Assembly: GCA_964370985.1 (NCBI GenBank)
Contig: CAYJLE010000005.1
Coordinates: forward strand, 1-64,000
Length of the DNA stretch: 64,000 nucleotides
Reading direction: 5' to 3'
Origin: JAHDVS01 sp964370985
GTDB taxonomy: Bacteria > Actinomycetota > Thermoleophilia > Gaiellales > Gaiellaceae
Positions 40,385-49,172 of this stretch are shown here, piece after piece. Below the pieces are notes generated by a model. It was not told where the DNA came from and ran no database searches. It worked only from the letters and a program-made list of their open reading frames with translations. The translations under genes were made by a program, and so were the position numbers. Positions within the stretch are counted from its first letter, which is position 1. Each line of letters begins with the position of its first letter.

Positions 40385-41893
40385 CTAGTAGGCCCCGTGC
40401 CTCCTTCCGAGCACGGCCGGAATCGTCCGGCAGAGGAGCTCGAGGTCCTTGCCGAGCGACCAGGTGGTGACGTAGAGGTAGTCGAGGCGGAGCATCTCCT
40501 CGAACTCGATGTCGCTCCTACCGAGGACCTGCCACGGGCCGGTGATGCCCGGCGCGAGGTCGAGTCGGTGACGCGCCCATTCCCGCACGTGGCGGTCCTC
40601 CTCGGGGATCAGCGGCCGGGGGCCGACAAGGCTCATCTCGCCGCGGAGGACGTTCAGGAGCTGGGGGAGCTCGTCGAGCGAGTAGCGCCGGAGGAACCGG
40701 CCAACCCGCGTGAGCCGCGGGTCGTCGGGGATCTTGAACATGCGTGGGTCGCCGCCGGCGTCGAGGTGCTTGTTCAGGTGCGCCACCTCGCCCTTGTGGG
40801 CATCGGCGTCGGCGACCATCGTCCGGAACTTGGCGATCCGGAAGATCCGGCCGCTGCCGCCCATGCGCACCTGGCGGAAGAGGACCGGGCCCCGGGAGTC
40901 GAGCTTGATCAGGGCGGCGATCAGCGCGAGCACCGGCGCGAGCGCGACGAGCCCGGCGGCCGAGACGCCGACGTCCGTCATGCGCTTGAGAAGCTGCGAG
41001 GAGGGAGCGAGCTGGGCGGGCGGAAGGCCGACCAGGGCGAAGCCCTCGACGCTGTGGAAGGAGTTGGCGGGGCTGATCACCTCGAAGAGCCGCGGGACGA
41101 GGTCGATCTGGACGCCGAGCTCTCTCAGCGTCCGCGTCAGCTCGACCGTCTTGTCGCGTGACACCCGCGGGAAGCCGATCACGACCCGGTCGACGTCGAG
41201 GCGCCGGACGATGGACGCGAGCTCCTCCAGCGGGCCGAGGATGGTCTCGCCGCCGCCGCCGCCCCCCGCCGGCTCGGGAGCGATGGTGTCGACGAAGCCG
41301 AGCAGGTTGACGCCGTACTCGGGATGGTTCCGGTACTTCGAGCCGAGGAGGCGGCCGGCGTCGTCGGCTCCCACGATGACGACGTTCTGGACGTAGCTCG
41401 GCCGGGTCCGGCAGACCGTGCGGCCGACGACCCGTCCGAGGGTGACGAGGGCGACGGCGAGCGCCCAGAGGGTGAAGAGCTTCGCCGGGTCGGGCCGGGC
41501 CAGCCCCGTCGCCCAGGCGCCGAGGATGAAGAGCCAGGCGCCGGCGGTGGCGAGGTGGAAGACGCCGGCCAGGTCGTCGATCGTGCCGTGGCCGGTGCGC
41601 TCCTCGTCGCGGTCGTACAGGCCGTGGAGCTTCGCCGCCACGACCCAGCCGGGGAGCAGGGCGACGAAGAGGAGGGCCTCGCCGACCGTCCCGATGGCGC
41701 CGGCAGACGCATCGGTGTCGAAGATGAGCGAGGCGCCCGCGAAGGCCAGGGTGAGCCCGGCGAGGTCGGCGGTCAGCAGGACGCGCCGGACGAGCCAGCC
41801 GCGGCTTCGGACGGGGGGCGAGCGCCCGGCCTGAAGCTCCAGCGCGTGCTCGCCGAAGCGGCGCTCGGCGTGCTCGGCGGTCGTCTGCCTCAC
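40385..41893 (-). CDS. Initiating polyprenyl-phosphate sugar transferase (WcaJ/CpsE type)
   Basis: 502 aa. Five N-terminal membrane segments, a central CoA-binding-like domain (QNVVIVGADDAGRLLGSKYR, VDRVVIGFPRVSRDKTVELT) and a C-terminal bacterial sugar-transferase domain with KLDSRGPVLFRQVRMGGSGR, IFRIAKFRTMVADADAHKGE, LRRYSLDELPQLLNVLRGEM and SLVGPRPLIPEEDRHVREWA. It transfers a sugar-1-phosphate, often glucose, to undecaprenyl phosphate and so primes the repeat unit. It overlaps the BY-kinase gene by 4 nt. Confidence 0.94.
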   Translation of the reverse strand: MRQTTAEHAERRFGEHALELQAGRSPPVRSRGWLVRRVLLTADLAGLTLAFAGASLIFDTDASAGAIGTVGEALLFVALLPGWVVAAKLHGLYDRDEERTGHGTIDDLAGVFHLATAGAWLFILGAWATGLARPDPAKLFTLWALAVALVTLGRVVGRTVCRTRPSYVQNVVIVGADDAGRLLGSKYRNHPEYGVNLLGFVDTIAPEPAGGGGGGETILGPLEELASIVRRLDVDRVVIGFPRVSRDKTVELTRTLRELGVQIDLVPRLFEVISPANSFHSVEGFALVGLPPAQLAPSSQLLKRMTDVGVSAAGLVALAPVLALIAALIKLDSRGPVLFRQVRMGGSGRIFRIAKFRTMVADADAHKGEVAHLNKHLDAGGDPRMFKIPDDPRLTRVGRFLRRYSLDELPQLLNVLRGEMSLVGPRPLIPEEDRHVREWARHRLDLAPGITGPWQVLGRSDIEFEEMLRLDYLYVTTWSLGKDLELLCRTIPAVLGRRHGAY

Positions 41894-43542
41894 CGTGCCC
41901 GCTCCTTCGCTTCGTGCTGGCGGCCGGTGTAGTACCCGTACCCGTAGCCGTACCCGTAGCCTTCGTCGAGGCCGGCGCCGGTGACGACGAGGCCGAGCTT
42001 CTGGGCGGGGGAGGCTTCGAGGGCGCGGGCGAGCTCGGTGAGCATGGGGCGGCGGACGACGTTCAGGCGGGTGACGACAAGGAGGGCGTCGACGCGGGAG
42101 CTGAGGGTCATGGTGTCGCCAACGGTGAGCAGCGGCGGCGAGTCGATGAGGACGAGGTCGGCCCGCTCAGCTAGTTGCTCGAGGATCTCGGCGAGGGCGG
42201 GGGTGCCCACGAACTCGCCGACCTGAGGCGGCAGCGGCCCCGAGAGCAGGACCTCGAGAATGCCGGTGACCGCTGCCTGTCCGTCGCCGTTCGGCTGTGC
42301 GTCGCGCCGGCCCGCGGCGTCGCTGACGCCCAGCCGCACCAGTGCCTGCTCGAGCCGTACCTGTCCGAGGGCGACGTTGGTGAGGCCGGGGCGGCCTTCG
42401 AGGCGGAGGAAGCGGTGGATGATGGGGCGGCGCAGGTCGAGGTCGACGAGCACGACGCGCCGGCCGGTGCGGGCGAGGGCGACGGCGAGGTTGGCGACCG
42501 TCGTCGACTTGCCTTCCCGTTCGACGGCGCTCGTGACCATGATCGTGCGGACGTTCCGCTCGAGGTTGGCGAAGTCGAGGTTCGTGCGCAGCATGCGGAA
42601 GGCCTCGGCCTGCGGCCCGCTGGGGGCGGCGAGCATCACGAGTTCCTGCTTGCGGCGCAGGTTGCGCGGCGGCTCGGGCAGGCGGGCGAGCAGCGGCAGG
42701 CCGAGACGCTCCTCGATCTCCTCGGCCGAGCGCACGCGCGTATCGAGCGTCTCGCGCAGGAAGGCGAGCCCGAGCCCGAGGACGAGCCCGAGAAGGAGGC
42801 CGAGGCCGCCGTTTCGCACCGGCTTGGGCTGCACCTTCTCGGCCGCGCCGGCCGGGCGCACAAGGAAGGCGTTCGAGGTCTGCAGCACCTCCAGGGTGCG
42901 TAGCTGCTGCTCCTTCTCGGCGAGGGCGGCGTAGAGAGGCGACTTGCGGTCGCCCTCGGCCTCCAGTCGCGCCAGCTGATCCTCCACCTCGCCGCGCGCC
43001 CGCGTGAGGGCCGTGGTGTCGAGCTCGCGGCGGTAGATGGTGTACTGGCGGGCGTACTCCGTCGTCAGCCGCGCCGCCAGGGAAGGGCTCGGGTCGGTGA
43101 CCTGGAAGACGAGCAGGTCGGCGTTCACCTTCGCCGAGACCTCGGAGGCCTCGAGAAAGTCCGCCGGTGTGCGGTCAGTGAGGCCAGTCGCCTCGAGCAC
43201 GCGGCCGGCCACCTCGGGCACGCGCGCCAGGTCGGCCTGCGTCTGCGCAACCCGCTCTGCACCCTGCGCGAAAGTCAGGTCCTGGATGCCCGTCAGGCTC
43301 GCGGCCAGGTTCTGCGAGCTGAGCAGCACCTCCGCCGAAGAGCGGTACAGCTCCTGCTGGCGCAGGGAGACGACCACGGCCACCGCGGGAACCAGCACGA
43401 CGGCCTGCAGGAAGAGCCACTTGCGCCGGCGCAGAACCCGCAAGACGTGGCTCACCGCCGGAGTAGCGTGCACGCCGTGCACCGGCGTCATCGTGAGACT
43501 CCGCGCGTCGCCGGCCCGCGTGTAGCTCGTGCCCAGTGCCAC
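41890..43542 (-). CDS. Chain-length determinant fused to BY-type tyrosine kinase
   Basis: 550 aa. Residues about 28-290 are a Wzz-type domain: two membrane segments flanking a coiled external region, with the GNVR-like proline-rich end VQPKPVRNGGLGLLLGLVLG. Residues about 300-520 are the BY-kinase: Walker A TSAVEREGKSTTVANLAVAL, A' VVLVDLDLRRPIIHRFL and B DLVLIDSPPLLTVGDT. The tail is a tyrosine cluster EGYGYGYGYGYYTGR, the autophosphorylation site. It heads the operon and regulates EPS length. No matching intact phosphatase gene is in the window, only the fragment at 14090. Confidence 0.93.
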   Translation of the reverse strand: MALGTSYTRAGDARSLTMTPVHGVHATPAVSHVLRVLRRRKWLFLQAVVLVPAVAVVVSLRQQELYRSSAEVLLSSQNLAASLTGIQDLTFAQGAERVAQTQADLARVPEVAGRVLEATGLTDRTPADFLEASEVSAKVNADLLVFQVTDPSPSLAARLTTEYARQYTIYRRELDTTALTRARGEVEDQLARLEAEGDRKSPLYAALAEKEQQLRTLEVLQTSNAFLVRPAGAAEKVQPKPVRNGGLGLLLGLVLGLGLAFLRETLDTRVRSAEEIEERLGLPLLARLPEPPRNLRRKQELVMLAAPSGPQAEAFRMLRTNLDFANLERNVRTIMVTSAVEREGKSTTVANLAVALARTGRRVVLVDLDLRRPIIHRFLRLEGRPGLTNVALGQVRLEQALVRLGVSDAAGRRDAQPNGDGQAAVTGILEVLLSGPLPPQVGEFVGTPALAEILEQLAERADLVLIDSPPLLTVGDTMTLSSRVDALLVVTRLNVVRRPMLTELARALEASPAQKLGLVVTGAGLDEGYGYGYGYGYYTGRQHEAKERAR

Positions 43543-43703
43543 AGGTCGATCGTTCCGGTGAGAGCGGCCGTATCCTCCTCCATGCTCAGATCAGACATCT
43601 GAAGAAAGTGTGGCGAGGCCACCGGCCGGACATTATGGCGCATTCGTTGCGAACTATATGTTGACAAGAGTATTGCCTCCAGATCGATGATGCCTTACGC
43701 GCG
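43543..43703. promoter_or_regulatory. AT-richer leader region upstream of the EPS operon
   Basis: 160 nt without a gene and clearly less GC-rich than its surroundings (43620-43690). The minus strand contains TATAGT and CATAAT, either of which could be the -10 of the EPS operon; no -35 with proper spacing is clear. The transposase remnant ends at its right edge. Confidence 0.35.
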
Positions 43704-44730
43704 TTATCGGGGATCCGACTTCGACAGTTCGTAGGTGACGGAGCGCGCAGGGCCGCTTGCCGACTGGGATTGCGGCGATGGTGGGGTAGGCGTGTCGTGC
43801 CTACGCGGCCTTTGGCGGGCTCGATCGCGAGGAAGCGGGGCGGCTCGTCGATGGCGGGTGCCCTGAGGATCTTGGCGGCGAGCGAGGTAGCGGCCGAGGC
43901 TGGGGTGGGCGAGCGGGAGGGCCTCGGCGTCGCGGCGCTCCTCGGCCGTCTTCTTGCGCTCGAGCGCGGCCAGCTCGTCGGCGATGCGGGCGAGCGCTAC
44001 CTCCCGGCGGGCGGCGTCGCGAGCAGCCTCGTGGAGGCTGCCGCAGACGACGAAGCGGCGCCTGCGCTCGCCCTCGCCGACCCACACCTGCTTCACCTCC
44101 AGGTTGGCGCGGACATTCCGGTAGCGGCCGGGGCAGGCGAGCGCCGCCAGACTGGCGCGCCCGGCCCAGAGCTTCTCGCCGACGATGAAGTGGCCGCCGG
44201 CGCCCTGCAGGTAGCGGCGGTTCTCCTCGGAGGCGAAGCCGGTGTCGAGCACCCACACCACCCGGTTGAGCTTCCAGGCGCGCAGGTCGCCCTTCACCTG
44301 GCGGATCAGCACCTGGTCGAGACACTCCCCGGGAAGACCCAGCAGCGCACCGGGATCCCCTCCCTGGTCACCGCCAAGCCGACGACGACCTGGGGCAGGT
44401 CGGGGCGGTGGGGTCCTTCGACTCGCCGAAACGGCGCAGCCCCTCCCGCCCAGCCTCCTCATCCTCTTCGTCTTCTGCCTCGGTCTCGAAGGAGGTCGAG
44501 CTCGTGCCGAAGACGATGACGTCCACCTCGAGGTTCAAGAGGTTGGCGACCGAGAAGAAGACCTCGCGCTGGATCTCCTCGTCGCAGTCGAGCAGGAAGT
44601 CCATCGCCCGGTAGAAGACCTGCGGGTCGCCGCCGAGCTCGCCGACGCCGGGCAGGCGCACGTCCTCGGCCGCCCACTCCAGCGTCGCCCGCTTCGAGGA
44701 GGGGGCGAGCGCCTGACGTGCTCCTCGTGC
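43704..44730 (-). pseudogene. Degenerate IS1634-type DDE transposase
   Basis: On the minus strand the homology runs EDVRLPGVGELGGDPQVFYR, AMDFLLDCDEEIQREVFFSV and ANLLNLEVDVIVFGTSSTSF in one frame. After GLRRFGESKD a shift leads to HRPDLPQVVVGLAVTREGIP, and a second shift leads to ECLDQVLIRQVKGDLRAWKL and VVWVLDTGFASEENRRYLQG. A further shift follows HPSLGRYLA. The N-terminus and both IS ends are missing. Three frame breaks mean it is inactive. It lies between the EPS operon and hipBA. Confidence 0.75.
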
Positions 44731-44777
44731 CGCGTCTACTGTCGAGTGCTAACGGACACGTAGCGGCGAGCTCAGAA

Positions 44778-44787
44778 GTACGAATAT
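44778..44787 (+). promoter_or_regulatory. Extra HipB half-site GTACGAATAT
   Basis: GTACGAATAT repeats exactly the sequence that precedes the hipB start (44855-44864), 77 bases upstream of it. It is a probable distal operator half-site for HipB. Confidence 0.45.
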
Positions 44788-44824
44788 CGGGTATGGGCTC
44801 ATTGGCGCCCGAAGTGTTCGCATT

Positions 44825-44861
44825 TTCGTACATAGCTGCCTTGGTTGTGGTAATGTACGAA
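44825..44861. promoter_or_regulatory. HipB operator: 9-bp inverted repeat
   Basis: TTCGTACAT (44825-44833) and ATGTACGAA (44853-44861) are perfect inverted copies with centres 28 bp apart. The right arm overlaps the -10 and ends one base before the hipB ATG. HipB family repressors bind such sites to autoregulate, so occupancy would block both RNA polymerase and the start codon region. Confidence 0.65.
44851..44856 (+). promoter_or_regulatory. -10 box TAATGT, leaderless hipB promoter
   Basis: TAATGT six nucleotides before ATG 44863, the same spacing as at prfB and smpB, and overlapped by the right operator arm. Confidence 0.5.
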
Positions 44862-44862
44862 T

Positions 44863-45096
44863 ATGAGTACGCAGAGCGAGTTTCGCATCTACAACGCTGA
44901 GGCGCTTGGCCAGTCGATCCGCCACTTCCGCGAGGAGGCCGGGCTGACCCAGGAGGAGCTGGCAGCACGGCTCGGGATGCGCCGCCCAACCCTGGTCGCG
45001 ATCGAGAACGGGCAGATGACCGAGCAGGTGCGGCGGATCATCGAGCTCCTCAAGGAGCTTGGCATCCGTCTGACTGCCGGCCCAGCGAGCTGGTGA
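44863..45096 (+). CDS. HipB-like XRE antitoxin
   Basis: 77 aa. Residues about 10-70 are a XRE helix-turn-helix (ALGQSIRHFREEAGLTQEEL, AARLGMRRPTLVAIENGQMT). The C-terminal LLKELGIRLTAGPASW matches short HipB proteins. It overlaps hipA by GTGA. It should neutralise HipA and repress the operon through the TTCGTACAT/ATGTACGAA sites. Confidence 0.88.
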   Translation: MSTQSEFRIYNAEALGQSIRHFREEAGLTQEELAARLGMRRPTLVAIENGQMTEQVRRIIELLKELGIRLTAGPASW

Positions 45097-46325
45097 GGGG
45101 GATGGCCGCGCTCGACGTCTGGATGTACGGAGCGCAGATCGGCGCCCTCTCGCGCCGCGGCGACACGTTCAGCTTCCGGTATGACGTCGGCGCGGTTGCC
45201 GGCGGCGCTGGCCGGCCGCTCCTCTCCGTCTCGATGCCAACCCGATCCCGACCGTATCGCGGGCAGCTCCCCCTGGTGTTCTTCGACGGACTCCTGCCGG
45301 AAGGCGATATCCGGCGGATGATCGCCTACGACTTTGGCCTCGACGACCGCGACGTGTTCGCGTTGCTGAAGGCGCTCGGGCGGGACTGTGCCGGCGCTCC
45401 GATCATCCTTCCCGAGGGAGAGCAACCGGTCGCTGGCGGACAGCCGGAGCTGATCTCCGACGAGGAGATTGCGCGGCGGCTGCGCGAGCTGCGCTTCCAT
45501 CCACTCGGCGTCGACCAGCGCGTGCGCGTCTCGCTGGCGGGGATGCAGGAGAAGCTGCTGCTCGCGCGTAGCGAGGAAGGCTGGGGGCTGCCAATCGAGG
45601 GCGCTCCCTCGACGCACATCCTGAAGCCCGCACACCCCCTGCTGCCGCTCTCGATCGCAAACGAGGCGCTCTGCCTTCGTACCGCGAGCCATCTCGGCAT
45701 GCGCGTCGCCAACGTCGAGACCGCCGAGTTCTCAGGCGTCTCCGCGCTTGTCGTCGAGCGGTACGATCGCCTGCGTTCACCGGACGGGGTCGTCCGCTTG
45801 CACCAGGAGGACTTCTGCCAAGCGCTCGGAGTGGACTCCGAGCGCAAGTACGAGGAGCGCGGCGGTCCTTCGCTCCGCCAGTGCGCCGACGTGTTGCGCA
45901 GCTGGGCGCGTCGCGACCAACTCGAGCATCTGCTCGACGCGGTCATCTTCAACGTCCTCGTCGGCAACGCCGACGCTCACGCAAAGAACTTCTCGCTCCT
46001 GCACGACCTTGACGAGCAGATCACCCTCGCCCCGATCTACGACGTGATGACGACCGTGCACTACCCTGGCGTCGATCCGGTTCCCGGCATGTACGTCAAT
46101 GGCGTACGTGAGCTCACCCAGATCACCGCCCACGATCTCGTGGAGGAGGCTGTCAGCTGGGGACTGCGGCGGCAGACCGCCGAAGCTCGCGTCGACCAGC
46201 GCCTGCAGGAGAGCGAGCGGGCGATCCTCGTCGCAGCCGCCGAGCTCGGCGCACCCGATGAGCTCGTTCAGACTATGCTCGAACGCGGCAAGGCTCTCGC
46301 CGCGACCTGGTCGCCGCCTCGCTAG
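45093..46325 (+). CDS. hipA: HipA-family serine/threonine kinase toxin
   Basis: 410 aa, full length. N-terminal subdomain with PLVFFDGLLPEGDIRRMI, activation/P-loop VSLAGMQEKLLLA (the autophosphorylation Ser region), ATP-binding STHILKPAHP, catalytic loop VLVGNADAHAKNFSLL and metal Asp in LAPIYDVMTT. All kinase residues are present. HipA phosphorylates glutamyl-tRNA synthetase in Escherichia coli to cause dormancy; the target here is unknown. Start GTG 45093 (coupled to hipB); ATG 45102 (MAALDVWMYG) is also possible. Confidence 0.9.
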   Translation: MRGMAALDVWMYGAQIGALSRRGDTFSFRYDVGAVAGGAGRPLLSVSMPTRSRPYRGQLPLVFFDGLLPEGDIRRMIAYDFGLDDRDVFALLKALGRDCAGAPIILPEGEQPVAGGQPELISDEEIARRLRELRFHPLGVDQRVRVSLAGMQEKLLLARSEEGWGLPIEGAPSTHILKPAHPLLPLSIANEALCLRTASHLGMRVANVETAEFSGVSALVVERYDRLRSPDGVVRLHQEDFCQALGVDSERKYEERGGPSLRQCADVLRSWARRDQLEHLLDAVIFNVLVGNADAHAKNFSLLHDLDEQITLAPIYDVMTTVHYPGVDPVPGMYVNGVRELTQITAHDLVEEAVSWGLRRQTAEARVDQRLQESERAILVAAAELGAPDELVQTMLERGKALAATWSPPR

Positions 46326-46483
46326 TTCGCCCCGAGGGGACCCGTCGAATCCGCGCTCTCGGACGCAGTCCGTCCCAACTTCAGTCCCCAGGGGAAGTGG
46401 TCTGCGGGGGCGAGGGGCGATCGTCTTGGGACGTGCTGTTCGCCTGAGTCCCGCAAGGACCGTGCCCGCTCGTGCTGGCCGGG

Positions 46484-47581
46484 TCAGTCCACGATCGCGA
46501 CCGGCGTGCAGCGCAGCGCGCGCGCGTCATTGATCGAGACGGCCTCGACGCAGTACTGGTAGCTGCCGGCGGGAATCGCGTTCGTGTCGAAGCCGCCCGG
46601 GCCGCCGACGTGGAAGACGAGCCTGAAGCCGCACGGCTCGCCCGGGCCGCGCGTGTCGAAGTAGCAGAGGCCCGAGCGGTACGTGCCCGGCGCCCAGAGC
46701 CGCCACACCCGCCGGCTGTCGATCAGCCTCGCCCCGCTCCAGGAGAACACGGGGCCGACCGCCCGCTCGGGCGCGTCGGAAGCGGCCAGCCAGGCGCGAA
46801 TCGCCGCGGGCGCGCCAGGGAGCTGCACCGATCTGGCCAGCCGGCGCACCGGCATCACGTCGATCTCGGCGCGGAGGTCGACGACGCCGGTCAGGCCGTC
46901 CAGCGCTACCGGCTCGGCCGAGTCGTCGTAGTCCCGCCCGGCGAAGCCGAGCGGCGGCTGGGCGAAGGCGTGGCGAACGCGGAATGCGGAGAGATCCCCG
47001 ATACGCGGCGGCTCCGTGTTCAGCGGGTCGTGGAGTGGCCCGCCGGGCCGGCGCGGATCGACGATGCCGCACCCGGGCACGTGCTCGGTCACGTGGACGT
47101 GGTCGAAGTTGTCGCGAACAACACCGAGGAGCTCGCCGCGCTCCACGGCCTCCCCGACCGCAAGGCTCGCTGTCGGGGCGACGTGCCAGTACGCCAGCGT
47201 CGTCGATCGCGTCTTCACGCGCACCTTCCACGGGCGAAGCCCCGTCACGACACCCGCCGCGATCGAGTACACCGACGCCTCGTCGAGCGCCTCGACGTCG
47301 ACCCCCTGGTGGACCGGGCCGCGCGGCTCGTTGAAGCTCCCGCGCACCGGGGCGGGGAAATCGGTGGGGTCGACCGGCCAGGACGACTCCGCGGGAAACG
47401 GAACCGAGAAGCAGCGGGGATCCGCAACAGCCAGGCTGAGCGCTTCGAGCTCCTCGCCCGTCGCCGTCCTGACCCCGTCGCCCGGAAGCGCAGCGCCCGC
47501 GGTGGCGGCGCAGGAAAGCGCGACCACCGCGGCAAGCAGGCTGGCGAGACCGACCCGGGCACACCGGCCGGGTGCATGCAT
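46484..47581 (-). CDS. Secreted M23-like (LytM) peptidase-domain protein
   Basis: 365 aa with an N-terminal signal peptide (LASLLAAVVALSCAATAGAA). Residues about 85-185 resemble an M23 metallopeptidase: HQGVDVEALDEASVYSIAAG (HxxxD), later YWHVAP and DHVHV (HxH), so the zinc ligands are retained. The C-terminal 180 residues are a beta-rich domain that I do not recognise, with pairs of cysteines (SGLCYFDTRGPGEPCGFRL). It probably acts on peptidoglycan or binds it. A TAGGAT -10 lies upstream on the minus strand near 47620. Confidence 0.75.
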   Translation of the reverse strand: MHAPGRCARVGLASLLAAVVALSCAATAGAALPGDGVRTATGEELEALSLAVADPRCFSVPFPAESSWPVDPTDFPAPVRGSFNEPRGPVHQGVDVEALDEASVYSIAAGVVTGLRPWKVRVKTRSTTLAYWHVAPTASLAVGEAVERGELLGVVRDNFDHVHVTEHVPGCGIVDPRRPGGPLHDPLNTEPPRIGDLSAFRVRHAFAQPPLGFAGRDYDDSAEPVALDGLTGVVDLRAEIDVMPVRRLARSVQLPGAPAAIRAWLAASDAPERAVGPVFSWSGARLIDSRRVWRLWAPGTYRSGLCYFDTRGPGEPCGFRLVFHVGGPGGFDTNAIPAGSYQYCVEAVSINDARALRCTPVAIVD

Positions 47582-47703
47582 GATCGCGGCTAGCTGGGCA
47601 GGCCTCGGCAGAACCCGGCGATCCTAACGAGAGCCCGATCACTCCTGCGGGTGCAGAGGAGACCTCCGATCCGACCGCGGGGCGCGACGGCCCCGGTCTC
47701 GCC

Positions 47704-47709
47704 TATCGT
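47704..47709 (+). promoter_or_regulatory. Candidate -10 TATCGT for argA
   Basis: TATCGT ten nucleotides before ATG 47720, allowing at most a few bases of leader. Confidence 0.35.
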
Positions 47710-47719
47710 CCCTGGCCTG

Positions 47720-48217
47720 ATGGAGGCCGAGATCAGGCGGGCCCGGACGGCGGACGTGGCGGCGATCCGAGCGCTCGTCGCCGGCTACGAGTCGGCGGGG
47801 ATCCTGCTCGGCAAGCCACTCGTCTCGCTGTATGAGGACGTCCAGGAGTTCTGGGTCGCCGACGCCGGCAGTGCCGTCGTGGGCTGCGGAGCGTTGCATG
47901 TGATGTGGGAGGACCTCGGCGAGCTCCGCACGGTCGCGGTCGACCCCGCGTGGCGTGGCCACGGCGTCGGCTCCAGGATCGTCGAGCGGCTGACCGAGAC
48001 CGCGCGCGCGCTCGGCCTGCGCCGCCTGTTCGTGCTCACATTCGAGGTCGAATTCTTCGCGCGCCACGGGTTCCGGTCGATCGAGGGAACGCCCGTCGAC
48101 CCGGACGTGTACGAGGAGCTGCTGCGCTCGTTCGACGAGGGCGTCGCCGAGTTCCTCGACCTCGAGCGGGTGAAGCCGAACACGCTCGGCAACACGCGCA
48201 TGTTGCTCTCGCTCTAG
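47720..48217 (+). CDS. argA: N-acetylglutamate synthase, mycobacterial type
   Basis: 165-aa stand-alone GNAT enzyme that makes N-acetylglutamate, the first step of arginine synthesis. It closely follows the short actinobacterial NAGS: AGILLGKPLVSLYEDVQEFW, GCGALHVMWEDLGELRTVAV, acetyl-CoA motif DPAWRGHGVGSRIVERL, FFARHGFRSIEGTPVDPDVY and FLDLERVKPNTLGNTRMLLS. Start ATG 47720; the longer GTG frame adds an Arg/Pro-rich noise segment. Its stop overlaps that of the convergent oxidoreductase gene by 4 nt. Confidence 0.88.
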   Translation: MEAEIRRARTADVAAIRALVAGYESAGILLGKPLVSLYEDVQEFWVADAGSAVVGCGALHVMWEDLGELRTVAVDPAWRGHGVGSRIVERLTETARALGLRRLFVLTFEVEFFARHGFRSIEGTPVDPDVYEELLRSFDEGVAEFLDLERVKPNTLGNTRMLLSL

Positions 48218-49149
48218 CCGCCCGCGAGCGCCCCGACCCGCGCCACGACGTCACGGCACCAGGCTGCGACCGCGGCTGGGTCGTCGAGGAACTGCGAGGG
48301 CTTGATGCAGATCGTCGTGAAGCCCCGCTCGAGCTGTGCCGGCACCGTGGCGAGTGCCGGCTCGAGCTCGGCGACCCCGTCCCGGTCAGCGAACGTCCCG
48401 CGGGTCCCTCCGACGAGCTCGAGCTCGCCCGGGTCGCGTCCGGCTGTCCGCAGCGCCGCCCGCAGCCGCTCGAGATCGCCGGGGGCGACCGGGCCGAGCG
48501 GGTTGAAGCCGTGCCCGTGCTCGACGAGGCGACGCACGAGCCGCCCGTGCAGCGTGGTGCCCCCGAACCAGAGCCGCGGGCCGTCGGGGCGGTAGGGCTT
48601 CGGCTCGAAGTAGACGTCGGCGAACCGGTAGTGGCGCCCCTCGAACGACGCCGGCGTGTCGCGCCACAGGGCCCGCCAGGCCGCCAGGTGCTCGTCGAGC
48701 AGCTCGCCGCGCCGCTCGAACGGGATGCCGAGCGCCTCGTACTCGGCCCGGTGCCAGCTCACCGTCGGCTGCACGACCAGGCGCCCCTGCGAGAGCAGGT
48801 CGAGCGTCGCGAGCTCCTTCGCGAGCAGGAGCGGGTGGCGCAGCGGCGCGATCACGGCTCCCGCGACGAGGCGCAAGCGGGTCGTCGCTGCGGCGACGGC
48901 GGCCAGCAGCAGCAGCGAGGAGGGCCAGGGCGTGCCCGGCTCCTGGTTTCCCGGCAGCGCGTACTCGCGCGGGTTCACGGGCAGCCCGGCGGCGCCCGCG
49001 TCCGGGCCGAGCACGACGTGCTCGCTGACCATCACCCCGTCGAAGCCCGCCGCCTCGGCCGCCGCCGCCATCCGCACCAGCGCGGGCAGGTCGCGCGGCG
49101 ACACGAGCGTCCAGTTCTCGCTCAGGACGAGAATCAGCCTCGGCGCCAC
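48214..49149 (-). CDS. LLM-class (F420-type) luciferase-like oxidoreductase
   Basis: 311 aa from GTG 49149. TIM-barrel luciferase-like features are ALVRMAAAAEAAGFDGVMVS with EHV, LLLLAAVAAATTRLRLVAGA, PLRHPLLLAKELATLDLLSQ and GRLVVQPTVSWHRAEYEALG. The C-terminus (LWFGGTTLHGRLVRRLVEHG, GHGFNPLGP) matches the Rv2161c-like group that uses F420 or flavin. The substrate is unknown. The start lies six bases after a GATAAT -10, so the mRNA is probably leaderless. Confidence 0.85.
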   Translation of the reverse strand: MAPRLILVLSENWTLVSPRDLPALVRMAAAAEAAGFDGVMVSEHVVLGPDAGAAGLPVNPREYALPGNQEPGTPWPSSLLLLAAVAAATTRLRLVAGAVIAPLRHPLLLAKELATLDLLSQGRLVVQPTVSWHRAEYEALGIPFERRGELLDEHLAAWRALWRDTPASFEGRHYRFADVYFEPKPYRPDGPRLWFGGTTLHGRLVRRLVEHGHGFNPLGPVAPGDLERLRAALRTAGRDPGELELVGGTRGTFADRDGVAELEPALATVPAQLERGFTTICIKPSQFLDDPAAVAAWCRDVVARVGALAGG

Positions 49150-49155
49150 CCGACG

Positions 49156-49161
49156 ATTATC
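49156..49161 (-). promoter_or_regulatory. -10 box GATAAT for the LLM oxidoreductase
   Basis: On the minus strand GATAAT is followed by six bases and then GTG 49149. It shares a 37-nt intergenic region with the divergent promoter for the 90-aa gene. Confidence 0.5.
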
Positions 49162-49172
49162 GCGCGAGCGTC

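Noticed and set aside
46326..46483. Terminator after hipA
   Set aside because: ACTTCAGTCCCCAGGGGAAGT gives only a bulged short stem with no T-tract.
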